NCBI RefSeq assembly: GCF_001512295.1
Contig: NZ_LNUP01000018.1
Location: 370,184 to 434,183, forward strand
From: Pseudomonas sp. EpS/L25
GTDB lineage: Bacteria; Pseudomonadota; Gammaproteobacteria; Pseudomonadales; Pseudomonadaceae
DNA length: 64,000 nucleotides
Direction: 5' to 3'
The position numbers were made by a program, and so were the translations under genes. The notes under the pieces were generated by a model. The model saw nothing but the letters and a program-made list of their open reading frames with translations. It searched no databases and was not told the DNA's origin. Below, in pieces: positions 50,299-57,697 of this stretch; within the stretch, counting starts at the first letter, position 1; each line of letters begins with the position of its first letter.

Positions 50299-51546
50299 AT
50301 GACCGGATCCTTCATTCAAGTGCCGACCCCCGCCGGCCCCTTCGCTGCCTACTTCGCACCCTCCCTCGACGGTCGCGGCCCGGGCATCGTCCTGTGCCAG
50401 GAGATCTTCGGCGTCAACGCAGCCATGCGCGCCGTGGCCGATCAACTGGCCGAGGAAGGCTACAGCGTGCTGGTGCCCGATCTCTATTGGCGCCAGGAAC
50501 CACGTATCGAACTGGGCTACACCCCCGAGGATTTCGACAAGGCTTTCGGTCATTACCAGGCCTTCGACGAGAATCTGGGGGTGGTGGACATCGGTGCCGC
50601 CCTCGACCATTTGCGCACCCTGCCCGAAGTGAGCGAAGCCGGCCTCGGCGTGGTGGGCTACTGCCTGGGCGGCAAGCTGGCCTACCTGGCCGCCTGCCGG
50701 CTGCCCGCGGTGGCCTGTGCCGTCGGCTACTACGGGGTCGGCATCGAGAAGGCCCTGGGGGAACTGGAAGGGCTGCGCGGGCGACTGGTGCTGCATTTCG
50801 CCGAAGCCGACCAGTTCTGTCCGGCGCCAGCGCGGGAGGCCATCCTGGCGGCCCTGGCCGAGCGGCCCGGTACGGAGGGTTACGTCTATCCGGGTGTCGA
50901 CCATGCCTTCGCCCGCCCCGCCGGCCACCACTACCACAAGCCGGCCGCCCTGCTGGCCCACGAGCGCACCATCGCCGCGCTGCGCCGGACCATCGGTCCG
51001 GACTACAACCTCTCGGCGTTGTGGGAAGAACATATCCGCCACGAATTCGATACCCGCGACGTGCCGGCGACCATGGCCACCATGGTGCCCGAGCCCTACG
51101 TCAACCATATCCCGACCATGACCGGCGGAGTCGGCTATCGCGAACTGGCGCGTTTCTATCGCTACCACTTCGTGCATGGCAACCCCAAGGACATGCAGCT
51201 CACGCCGATCTCGCGCACCGTAGGCGCCTCGCAGATCGTCGACGAGTTCATCATGAGCTTCACCCACGACGAGGCCATCGACTGGATGCTGCCCGGGGTG
51301 GCGCCGACCGGCCGCCATGTCGAGATCCCCATGCTGGGGGTGGTGAAGTTCCGCGGGCCCAAGCTCTACCACGAGCACATCTATTGGGACCAGGCCAGCG
51401 TGCTGGTGCAGATCGGCTTGCTCGATCCCAAGGGCCTGCCGGTGGCAGGCGCCGAGACGGTACACAAGCTGCTCGACGAGACCCTGCCGTCCAACACCCT
51501 GATGCCGAGCTGGGCTTCCAGTGCCGGCAAATCCATCGAGGAGTGA
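50299..51546 (+). CDS. iifA: IifA-like: dienelactone-hydrolase-fold enzyme fused to SnoaL domain
   Basis: The 415-residue protein joins an alpha/beta-hydrolase of the dienelactone hydrolase type (1–235) to a SnoaL/NTF2-like domain (about 245–400). The triad is Cys122 in GYCLGG, Asp171 and His202 in GVDHAF. In the Acinetobacter iif cluster, IifA is a cofactor-free oxygenase of hydrolase fold that turns 3-hydroxyindolin-2-one into anthranilate; gene order and partner enzymes here are the same. ATG 50299 has TGGAG upstream; the earlier open frame has no ribosome site. iifB starts four bases after its stop. Without a sequence comparison, identity with IifA rests on domain layout and context. Confidence 0.8.
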   Translation: MTGSFIQVPTPAGPFAAYFAPSLDGRGPGIVLCQEIFGVNAAMRAVADQLAEEGYSVLVPDLYWRQEPRIELGYTPEDFDKAFGHYQAFDENLGVVDIGAALDHLRTLPEVSEAGLGVVGYCLGGKLAYLAACRLPAVACAVGYYGVGIEKALGELEGLRGRLVLHFAEADQFCPAPAREAILAALAERPGTEGYVYPGVDHAFARPAGHHYHKPAALLAHERTIAALRRTIGPDYNLSALWEEHIRHEFDTRDVPATMATMVPEPYVNHIPTMTGGVGYRELARFYRYHFVHGNPKDMQLTPISRTVGASQIVDEFIMSFTHDEAIDWMLPGVAPTGRHVEIPMLGVVKFRGPKLYHEHIYWDQASVLVQIGLLDPKGLPVAGAETVHKLLDETLPSNTLMPSWASSAGKSIEE

Positions 51547-51550
51547 GGCC

Positions 51551-52345
51551 ATGAGTCTGCATTCCCTCGAAGGCAAGGTGGCGGTCATCAGCGGCAGTGC
51601 CACCCTGATCGGCCAGGCGGTGGCCGAGGTGCTGGTCACGGCTGGCGCTCGGGTGGCGCTGCTGGACATCGACCCGAATGGCGCGGCCGGTGCCGAGGTG
51701 CTCGGCACGGCCGCCTTCTTTCAAACGGTGGATCTGACCGACGATGCGGCCCTGGCCAAGGCGGTGGCAGGGATTCACCAGCGCTTCGGCGCGGTGGATT
51801 TTCTGGTCAACCTCGCCTGCACCTATCTCGACGATGGCCAGGCCTCGTCGCGCGGCGACTGGCTCAAGGCGTTGGACGTGAACCTGGTGTCGGCGGTGAT
51901 GCTGGCCCAGGCGCTGCACCCCGACCTCAAGGCTCGGCAGGGCGCAGTGGTCAACTTCACCTCCATCTCCGCCGACCACGCCCAGACCGGACGCTGGCTC
52001 TATCCGGTGTCCAAGGCGGCGCTCAAGCAGCTGACCCGCAGCATGGCCCTGGACCTGGCGCCGGACGGCATTCGCGTCAACTCGGTGTCGCCGGGCTGGA
52101 CCTGGTCGCGGGTGATCGCCGAGGTCAGTGGCGGCGATCGCGCCCACGCCGACCGCGTCGCCGCCGACTTCCATCTGCTCGGCCGCCTCGGCGAGCCGGC
52201 CGAGGTGGCCCAGGTGGTCGCCTTCCTGCTGTCGCCGGCGGCGAGTTTCGTCACCGGCGCCGACTACGCCGTGGACGGTGGTTATTCGGTCATGGGGCCG
52301 GAGCGCAACCAGCCCGCCATTCCACGCCTCGCCGAACGGGAGTGA
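51551..52345 (+). CDS. iifB: IifB-like short-chain dehydrogenase
   Basis: The 264-residue SDR has the catalytic Ser in VNFTSISADH and the YPVSK active site. Its cofactor loop is unusual: SGSATLIGQAV in place of TGxxxGIG, with the second conserved glycine replaced by leucine. In the iif pathway IifB oxidises the indole dihydrodiol to 3-hydroxyindolin-2-one and so keeps the product from dimerising into indigo. It lies between iifA and iifC, with the iifC start 76 bases downstream. Confidence 0.82.
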   Translation: MSLHSLEGKVAVISGSATLIGQAVAEVLVTAGARVALLDIDPNGAAGAEVLGTAAFFQTVDLTDDAALAKAVAGIHQRFGAVDFLVNLACTYLDDGQASSRGDWLKALDVNLVSAVMLAQALHPDLKARQGAVVNFTSISADHAQTGRWLYPVSKAALKQLTRSMALDLAPDGIRVNSVSPGWTWSRVIAEVSGGDRAHADRVAADFHLLGRLGEPAEVAQVVAFLLSPAASFVTGADYAVDGGYSVMGPERNQPAIPRLAERE

Positions 52346-52421
52346 TGCCATGCACAACCCCTTTTGGCGCCTGTTCAACGGCTTCACCCCCACCCGTCAC
52401 TCGATTCCCCGGAGAACCTCC

Positions 52422-53660
52422 ATGCGTCGTATCGCCATCGTCGGGGCCGGCCAGGCCGGCCTGCAACTGGGCCTGGGTCTGCTCGCCCAGGGTTATCACG
52501 TCACCCTCACCACCAATCGCACCGGCGAACAGGTGCGCGCGGGCAAGGTGATGTCCAGCCAGTGCATGTTCAACACCTCGCTGCAGACCGAGCGCGACCT
52601 GGGGCTGAATTTCTGGGAAGACCAGTGCCCGGCGGTGGAGGGCGTTGGCCTGGCCGTTCCCGATCCCGTGCACCCCGACCGTCCCGCCTTCCAGTGGAGC
52701 GCCCGCCTGGAGCGCTATGCCCAGGCAGTGGACCAGCGCCTGAAGATGCCAGCCTGGATGGACGAATTCGAGCGCCGCGGTGGCGAGCTGGTGATCGAGG
52801 ACGTCGGCCTGCCCGAGCTGGAAACCCTGGCCGCCAGCCATGACCTGACCCTGCTCGCCGCGGGCAAGGGCGAGGTGGTCAATCTCTTTCCCCGCGACAC
52901 CGAGCGCACCGTGTTCCAGCAGCCGCAACGTGCCCTGGCGCTGACCTACGTGAAGGGCATGACGCCCATGTCGCCCTATTCGCGGGTGGCCTTCAATCTC
53001 ATCCCTGGCGTGGGTGAGTACTTCGTCTTCCCGGCCCTGACCCTGAGCGGGCCCTGCGAGATCATGGTGTTCGAAGGCATTCCCGGCGGCCCCATGGACT
53101 GCTGGCAGGACGTCACCTCGCCGGAACAACATCTGGAGCGTAGCCTGGAGATCGTCCGCCGCTTCGCCCCCTGGGAAGCTGAGCGCTGCCGGAAGCTGGA
53201 ACTGACCGACGCCGGCGGTGTGTTGGCCGGGCGCTTCACGCCCATGGTGCGCAAGCCGGTGCTGCGCCTGCCCTCGGGCCGGCCGGTGTTCGGCATGGCC
53301 GACGCCCTGGTGGTCAACGATCCCATCACCGGCCAGGGCTCCAACAATGCCGCCAAGTGCAGCAAGGTCTACCTGGACGCCATCCTCACCCAGGGCGCGG
53401 CGGCCTTCACCCCCGACTGGATGCACCAGACCTTCGAGCGCTATTGGGACTATGCCGGCCAGGTGGTGAAGTGGACCAACAGCCTGCTGACCCCACCGCC
53501 GCCGCACCTCCTCGACCTGCTCGGCGCCGCCAGCCAGTCCCACGCCATCGCCTCGCGCATCGTCAACGCCTTCGACGATCCCCGTCGTTTCGCCCCTTGG
53601 TGGTTCGAGGCGGAGGCCTGCCAGGGCTTCCTGCGTGAACACCTGAGCCAGGCTGCCTGA
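52422..53660 (+). CDS. iifC: IifC-like indole/styrene-type flavin monooxygenase (StyA family)
   Basis: The 412-residue protein is a two-component FAD monooxygenase of the StyA group: dinucleotide motif IVGAGQAGLQLGLGLLAQGY at residues 6–25, then the StyA-typical SSQCMFNTSLQTERDLGLNF and a late NDPITGQGSNNAAK. It takes reduced FAD from IifD and oxidises the C2–C3 bond of indole. The ATG at 52422 is preferred (GGAG eight bases upstream, and StyA proteins begin right at the FAD strand). An in-frame ATG at 52350 with a GGGAG site could add 24 residues. Indole as substrate is inferred from the neighbourhood; StyA relatives also oxidise styrene. Confidence 0.85.
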   Translation: MRRIAIVGAGQAGLQLGLGLLAQGYHVTLTTNRTGEQVRAGKVMSSQCMFNTSLQTERDLGLNFWEDQCPAVEGVGLAVPDPVHPDRPAFQWSARLERYAQAVDQRLKMPAWMDEFERRGGELVIEDVGLPELETLAASHDLTLLAAGKGEVVNLFPRDTERTVFQQPQRALALTYVKGMTPMSPYSRVAFNLIPGVGEYFVFPALTLSGPCEIMVFEGIPGGPMDCWQDVTSPEQHLERSLEIVRRFAPWEAERCRKLELTDAGGVLAGRFTPMVRKPVLRLPSGRPVFGMADALVVNDPITGQGSNNAAKCSKVYLDAILTQGAAAFTPDWMHQTFERYWDYAGQVVKWTNSLLTPPPPHLLDLLGAASQSHAIASRIVNAFDDPRRFAPWWFEAEACQGFLREHLSQAA

Positions 53661-53670
53661 GGAGCCCACC

Positions 53671-54198
53671 ATGACCCTAGATGCTCTGGATCTCATCGCC
53701 GCCGACCCGACCAATCCACGGGCGCTGCGCAACCTGCTGGGCCAATTCGCGACCGGTGTCACCGTGATCACCACCCGCGGCCGTGACGGGCGCAAGGTAG
53801 GCATGACCGCCAACTCCTTCTCCTCGGTGTCCCTGGAGCCGCCGCTGGTGCTCTGGAGCCTGGCGCGCCAGGCGCCGAGCCTGCCGGATTTCCTCGCCGC
53901 CAGCCACTTCGCCATCCACGTGCTGGGCAGCGAACAGCACCAGCTCTCCGGCCACTTCGCGCGGCCGGCGGAGGACAAGTTCGCCGACATCGCCCACGTC
54001 GAGGGTACCGCGGGGGTGCCGCTGCTGGAGGAGGCGGTGGCCACCCTGATCTGCCGCAACCACGTGCAGTACGAGGGCGGTGACCACCTGATCTTCCTCG
54101 GCGAGATCGAGCACTACCGACACAGCGGCGGCGAACCGCTGGTCTTCCACGCCGGCCAGTACCGGGTCGCCAGCGCGCATCCGGCGCTGGGCGCCTGA
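53671..54198 (+). CDS. iifD: IifD-like flavin reductase (StyB/HpaC family)
   Basis: The 175-residue protein fits the flavin reductase domain family. It has NLLGQFATGVTVITTRGRDG, GMTANSFSSVSLEPPLVLWS and FCVNVL-like FAIHVLGSEQHQLS, and ends with the typical YRVASAH. It reduces FAD with NADH and passes it to IifC. It starts 10 bases after iifC, with the ribosome site GGAG before ATG, so it is in the same operon. Confidence 0.9.
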   Translation: MTLDALDLIAADPTNPRALRNLLGQFATGVTVITTRGRDGRKVGMTANSFSSVSLEPPLVLWSLARQAPSLPDFLAASHFAIHVLGSEQHQLSGHFARPAEDKFADIAHVEGTAGVPLLEEAVATLICRNHVQYEGGDHLIFLGEIEHYRHSGGEPLVFHAGQYRVASAHPALGA

Positions 54199-54295
54199 GC
54201 CCCGGCAGCCCCCGTCGATGCCTCTCGATCGGCGGGCGCTGCCCTTCCGAATCTGCCTTTCGCGAGCACGAACAGCCGTATTCAAGGAGCCTTGC

Positions 54296-55228
54296 ATGAC
54301 CCGGATTCGCTATCTTTCCCTCGCCGGCGCCCTGGTGGCCGGGACCGCCCAGGCCTATGACCTGCCGGTGGTCAACCTCGGTCTCACCAGCTTTCTCGAC
54401 GGCGGCCTGCCGGCCGGCAACGGCTGGTACCTGCAACAATACTTCCAGAACTACAGCAGCGACCGGCTGGTGGATCGCAATGGCGACAAGCTGGGGCTGC
54501 CCAAGACCGAGCTGGACTACCAGGTGTCGGTGACCCAGCTCAGCTATGTGTCGGACCTGCGGCTGGGCAACGGCAACCTGGGTTTGAATATGCTGCTACC
54601 GCTGGTGACGCGGATGAAGGTCGACGACGGCCTGAACAATGCCGCGCTCAAGGACCAGGGCGGCATGGGCGATCTGCTCGTAGGACCCTTCATCCAATTC
54701 GATCCGCTGATGGGGCCGAGTGGGCCGCGCTTCGTCCAGCGCGTCGAATTGCAGGTGAACATCCCCACTGGCGAATACGACCGTGACAAGGACATCAACC
54801 CTGGCAACCACGCCTGGTCGTTCAATCCCTACTGGGCGGGCACCTATTGGTTCACCCCCGACTGGACCGTGTCGGTGCGTGCCCACTACCTCTACAACTT
54901 CAAGAACGACAAGCCGAACTACGCCTTTGGCGACGTCTCCGACATCCAGGCCGGCCAGGCGCTGCACGCCAATTTCGCCACCGAATACGCGGTCACCCCG
55001 CAACTGCGCCTGGGCATCAACGGCTACTGGCTCAAGCAGATCACCGACACCCAGGTCGACGGCCACGACGTCTCCGGGCGCCGGGAGAAGGTCTGGGCCA
55101 TCGGTCCCGGCGCCATGTACAGCTTCTCCAAGAACGATCACCTGGTGGCCAACGCCTATTTCGAACAGGACGCGGAGAACCGTCCGGAGGGCAGTCGGGT
55201 GCAGGTGCGCTACATCCATCACTTCTGA
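54296..55228 (+). CDS. Outer-membrane channel of the phenol MetA-pathway family (COG4313)
   Basis: The 310-residue protein has a signal peptide (ending TAQA at about residue 19) and a beta-rich body with alternating aromatic strands, ending RVQVRYIHHF with terminal phenylalanine. It matches the 'phenol MetA deg' family of outer-membrane channels found with aromatic catabolic genes. AAGGAG lies seven bases before ATG 54296. It ends the iif operon, and a terminator follows at 55261. It would help indole or another aromatic enter the periplasm; direct evidence is absent. Confidence 0.85.
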   Translation: MTRIRYLSLAGALVAGTAQAYDLPVVNLGLTSFLDGGLPAGNGWYLQQYFQNYSSDRLVDRNGDKLGLPKTELDYQVSVTQLSYVSDLRLGNGNLGLNMLLPLVTRMKVDDGLNNAALKDQGGMGDLLVGPFIQFDPLMGPSGPRFVQRVELQVNIPTGEYDRDKDINPGNHAWSFNPYWAGTYWFTPDWTVSVRAHYLYNFKNDKPNYAFGDVSDIQAGQALHANFATEYAVTPQLRLGINGYWLKQITDTQVDGHDVSGRREKVWAIGPGAMYSFSKNDHLVANAYFEQDAENRPEGSRVQVRYIHHF

Positions 55229-55260
55229 CCGGACGGAGTTCAGCTCCCTTCGTCCTTTTC

Positions 55261-55291
55261 AAGCCTGCCGGGGATGGCAGGCTTCTTTTTT
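55261..55291 (+). terminator. Terminator of the iif operon
   Basis: AAGCCTGCC-GGGGAT-GGCAGGCTT is a nine-pair stem followed by CTTTTTTT, 33 bases beyond the channel gene stop. Confidence 0.92.
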
Positions 55292-55320
55292 TGCCCGGCA
55301 TTTGGGCGGGAAGATCCCGC

Positions 55321-55352
55321 GTAGGTTAGGCTGGGCGCAGCGACGCCCAACA
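55321..55352 (+). repeat. Partial copy of the GTAGGTT palindromic repeat
   Basis: GTAGGTTAGGCTGGGCGCAG and the following CGACGCCCAACA match the left end of the elements at 55819 and 55968. The right end is missing or too diverged to see. Confidence 0.7.
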
Positions 55353-55461
55353 AAGGGCCCTTCCGGGCGATGCAGACGTAGCGAAAGATGATGCGGTATG
55401 ACGCCTAAGGCATGGGTCATGTTGGTATTAAAAGTTTGCGCCGTCTCATTCTGAACTCCGG

Positions 55462-55796
55462 TCCATCGCGGCCATGGGCCGCTCCTACGGCTATAGCGTG
55501 CTTAGGGAGTTGGACATGCGGTACGCCGTTGCGACCGCTCTCGCCTCTGTAGAACTCGCGATAACCGTAGGGTGGAAAACGGCGTAGCCTTTTCCACTGG
55601 GAACTCCTGCGAGGCGTGCCCTCACCCCAACCCTCTCCCGAGGGGAGAGGGGGCTGGCTGAGCAGGCGTTCGGCCTCCTTAGCCCCGGTAAGATCCTGGC
55701 CCTCACCTTGGTAACAACTGTCTTGGGACTACCATGGCCGCGCTCGCTGTATCCGTAGGAGCGGCCGTAACGGCAGACCGCCATGGCCGCGATGGA
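55462..55796. repeat. 335-bp unit bounded by inverted repeats
   Basis: TCCATCGCGGCCATGG (55462–55477) and its exact reverse complement (55781–55796) bound the unit. Just inside, GGCCGCTCCTACGG (55477–55490) pairs with CCGTAGGAGCGGCC (55753–55766); the right arm has 14 extra bases between the two blocks. It encodes nothing and may be a MITE-like element or a pair of REP units. Confidence 0.7.
55622..55660. repeat. CCCTCTCCC…GGGAGAGGG hairpin repeat
   Basis: CCCTCTCCC-GAG-GGGAGAGGG forms a near-perfect stem inside the larger unit. The surrounding CCTCACCCCAACCC type sequence is a widely dispersed intergenic repeat in gamma-proteobacteria. Confidence 0.6.
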
Positions 55797-55818
55797 GTGG
55801 TGACTGTCATGGGCAGCG

Positions 55819-55953
55819 GTAGGTTCGGCTGAGCGCAGCGAAGCCTGACAGAAAGGCCCTGCCAGGCGATCCAGGCCGAGTGGAGATCGATTGATGCTGC
55901 CGGAAGTGGGGGCTGTTGGACTTCGACGGCGGAGCCGTCTCAGACCAACCTAC
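55819..55953 (+). repeat. MITE-like element, copy A (135 bp)
   Basis: Begins GTAGGTTCGGCTGAGCGCAG and ends ACCAACCTAC; the ends are inverted repeats (GTAGGTT/AACCTAC). Interior blocks GCGCAGCGAAGCC, CCAGGCGAT and CTTCGACGG are shared with copy B 15 bases downstream. Confidence 0.8.
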
Positions 55954-55967
55954 GACAGGGTTGAGGT

Positions 55968-56105
55968 GTAGGTTGGGTTGAGCGCAGCGAAGCCCAACAG
56001 AGAAGGCTTCCCCAGGCGATCAGGCCAAGCGGGGGACGCCGTTTGGTGCTGCTGGAAGAGGGGATCGTTGAGCTTCGACGGTAAAGCTGTCTCTGCCCAA
56101 CCTAC
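55968..56105 (+). repeat. MITE-like element, copy B (138 bp)
   Basis: Begins GTAGGTTGGGTTGAGCGCAG and ends GCCCAACCTAC, with 10-base inverted ends (GTAGGTTGGG/CCCAACCTAC). It lies in the same orientation as copy A and aligns with it over its full length with scattered differences. Confidence 0.8.
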
Positions 56106-56160
56106 AAAGGCGAAGCCCGGCAGGCGAGCTGTCGGGCTTCCTGGATGAGGCTGCGCAGCG

Positions 56161-57195
56161 TCACCGCATGGACGCACTCTGCAAGAACTTCTCGCTGTAC
56201 AACCGCGTCTCCGCCCCCAGCCCTTGCTGATCGAGCCAGGTCTTGACCGCCTCGACCATCGGCGGCGGGCCGCAGAGGTAGAGGTCGCAGGCCTGGTCGG
56301 TGAGGAAGCGCCGGTCGAAGTGCTCGGGGATATAGCCGCTCAGCCCCTGCCAGGCCGGACTCGGCTGGCTGACCACCGGCTGATAATCGAAGTCGGCGAT
56401 GCGTTCGCGATAGGCCTCCAGGCGGGCGCCTTCACAGAGATCCTGTTCCTGGGTCACGCCATAGAACAGCCGCACTGGCTGGCCGCAGCCGCCGTTCTCG
56501 GCCATCTCGTCGAGCATGCCAAGGAAGGCCGACAGGCCCGTGCCACCCGCCACCAGCACCAGCGGCCGCTCCACCTGGCGCAGATAGAAGCTGCCCAGCG
56601 GGGCTTCCAGCTCCAGGGTGAGGCCCGGCTGGCAGCGCTCGCGCAGGAAGTTGCTCATCACCCCGTCCGGCAGCAGGCGGATGAGGAATTGCAGCTGATT
56701 CTGCGCATTGGGCCGGTTGGCGAAGGAGTAGGCGCGCCAGTCGTCGGTGCCGGGGATGCGCAGCCGGGCGTACTGGCCGGGCAGGAATTGCAGCTGTCGC
56801 GGCGCGGTACTGGCGTCCAGATGCAGGATGGCGGTGGTGGCCGAGACCAGCTCCACCGAGGTCACCTGGGCGGCGATGCGCTCGGGTTCTTCGGCATGAC
56901 AGAGACTGGAGTCATGGTCGAAGTAGAAGGCGGCGTCGGAGGTAACCCGGGTCTGGCAGGCGAGCATCTTGCGCTGCGCCAGGTCACGTTCGCTGAGGGC
57001 TTCCTCGTCGACGTAATCCTGACTGTAGGCGCCGGCTTCGCAGCGCCCCTGGCAGGTGCCGCAGACGCCTTCGCGGCAGTCCAGCGGCAGGCTGATGCCC
57101 TGGCGCAGGGCGGCGTCCAGCAGCAGTTCGTTGGGCTTCACCGCGATGAACAGCGTCTTGCCGTCGGCAAAGCTCAGAGCGACGTTGTGGCTCAT
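56161..57195 (-). CDS. antC: Anthranilate 1,2-dioxygenase reductase AntC
   Basis: The 344-residue electron-transfer protein has an N-terminal plant-type [2Fe-2S] domain with Cys40, Cys45, Cys48 and Cys80 (LDCREGVCGTCQG), an FAD domain with RAYSFANRP, and an NAD domain with LVAGGTGLSAFLGMLDEM and YLCGPPPMVEA. It moves electrons from NADH to the AntAB oxygenase. The sequence closely follows my memory of P. aeruginosa AntC; BenC of benzoate dioxygenase is the nearest alternative. It is the last gene of the antABC row, ten bases after antB. Confidence 0.88.
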   Translation of the reverse strand: MSHNVALSFADGKTLFIAVKPNELLLDAALRQGISLPLDCREGVCGTCQGRCEAGAYSQDYVDEEALSERDLAQRKMLACQTRVTSDAAFYFDHDSSLCHAEEPERIAAQVTSVELVSATTAILHLDASTAPRQLQFLPGQYARLRIPGTDDWRAYSFANRPNAQNQLQFLIRLLPDGVMSNFLRERCQPGLTLELEAPLGSFYLRQVERPLVLVAGGTGLSAFLGMLDEMAENGGCGQPVRLFYGVTQEQDLCEGARLEAYRERIADFDYQPVVSQPSPAWQGLSGYIPEHFDRRFLTDQACDLYLCGPPPMVEAVKTWLDQQGLGAETRLYSEKFLQSASMR

Positions 57196-57205
57196 GACGG
57201 TGGCC

Positions 57206-57697
57206 TCAGAGGTGGTAGAAGTCGAGCACGGAGTTGATGACGTCGTTGAGCAGCAGCACCTGCTTGCGGGCGATGCGGAAGTCGCCGTCCACCTCGCGCA
57301 GGTGGTAGGTCACCTGGCCATGGAACTGCTCGGAAACGCCGTGCCGGGTGTAGAGCGTCAGCCAGCCGGCGCGTACCTCCAGCAGGCCGTCGTCACCCTG
57401 GGTGACACGGATGTTGCTGATCTGGTGCAGGGTACGCGGCAGCGGCGTGGAGGCGGCCGATTTGCCGGTGCGCAGGCGGAACACCCGGTCCTCCAGGCCG
57501 GAGCGATCGGCGTAGTAGATGTAGGAGAGACCCTGGGTGGGATCGGTCACGTACTCGTGCTCGCTGACCCACTGCGGCAGGTGGAAGACGCTGTTGGCAT
57601 CGAACAGCGCCAGGTAGGAATCCCAGTCCTGGGCATCGCAGAGCGCGGCCTTGCGATAGAGGAACTGTTCCACGGCGTATTGCAGAGTGGGGTTCAT
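57206..57697 (-). CDS. antB: Anthranilate 1,2-dioxygenase small subunit AntB
   Basis: The 163-residue protein is a ring-hydroxylating dioxygenase beta subunit (SnoaL-like fold), opening MNPTLQYAVEQFLYRKAALC and containing DWDSYLALFDANSVFHLPQW. It stabilises the alpha3beta3 complex and has no cofactor. Its ATG overlaps the antA stop by four bases (ATGA), so the subunits are translationally coupled. Confidence 0.9.
   Translation of the reverse strand: MNPTLQYAVEQFLYRKAALCDAQDWDSYLALFDANSVFHLPQWVSEHEYVTDPTQGLSYIYYADRSGLEDRVFRLRTGKSAASTPLPRTLHQISNIRVTQGDDGLLEVRAGWLTLYTRHGVSEQFHGQVTYHLREVDGDFRIARKQVLLLNDVINSVLDFYHL

Larger units (their letters stand above)
55293..56160. other. Non-coding 0.87 kb spacer made of repeats
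   Basis: No gene is supportable between the iif terminator and antC. The stretch is almost fully occupied by inverted-repeat elements: a partial copy at 55321, a larger inverted-repeat unit at 55462–55796, a C/G hairpin at 55622–55660, and two tandem ~137 bp elements at 55819–55953 and 55968–56105. Confidence 0.7.
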
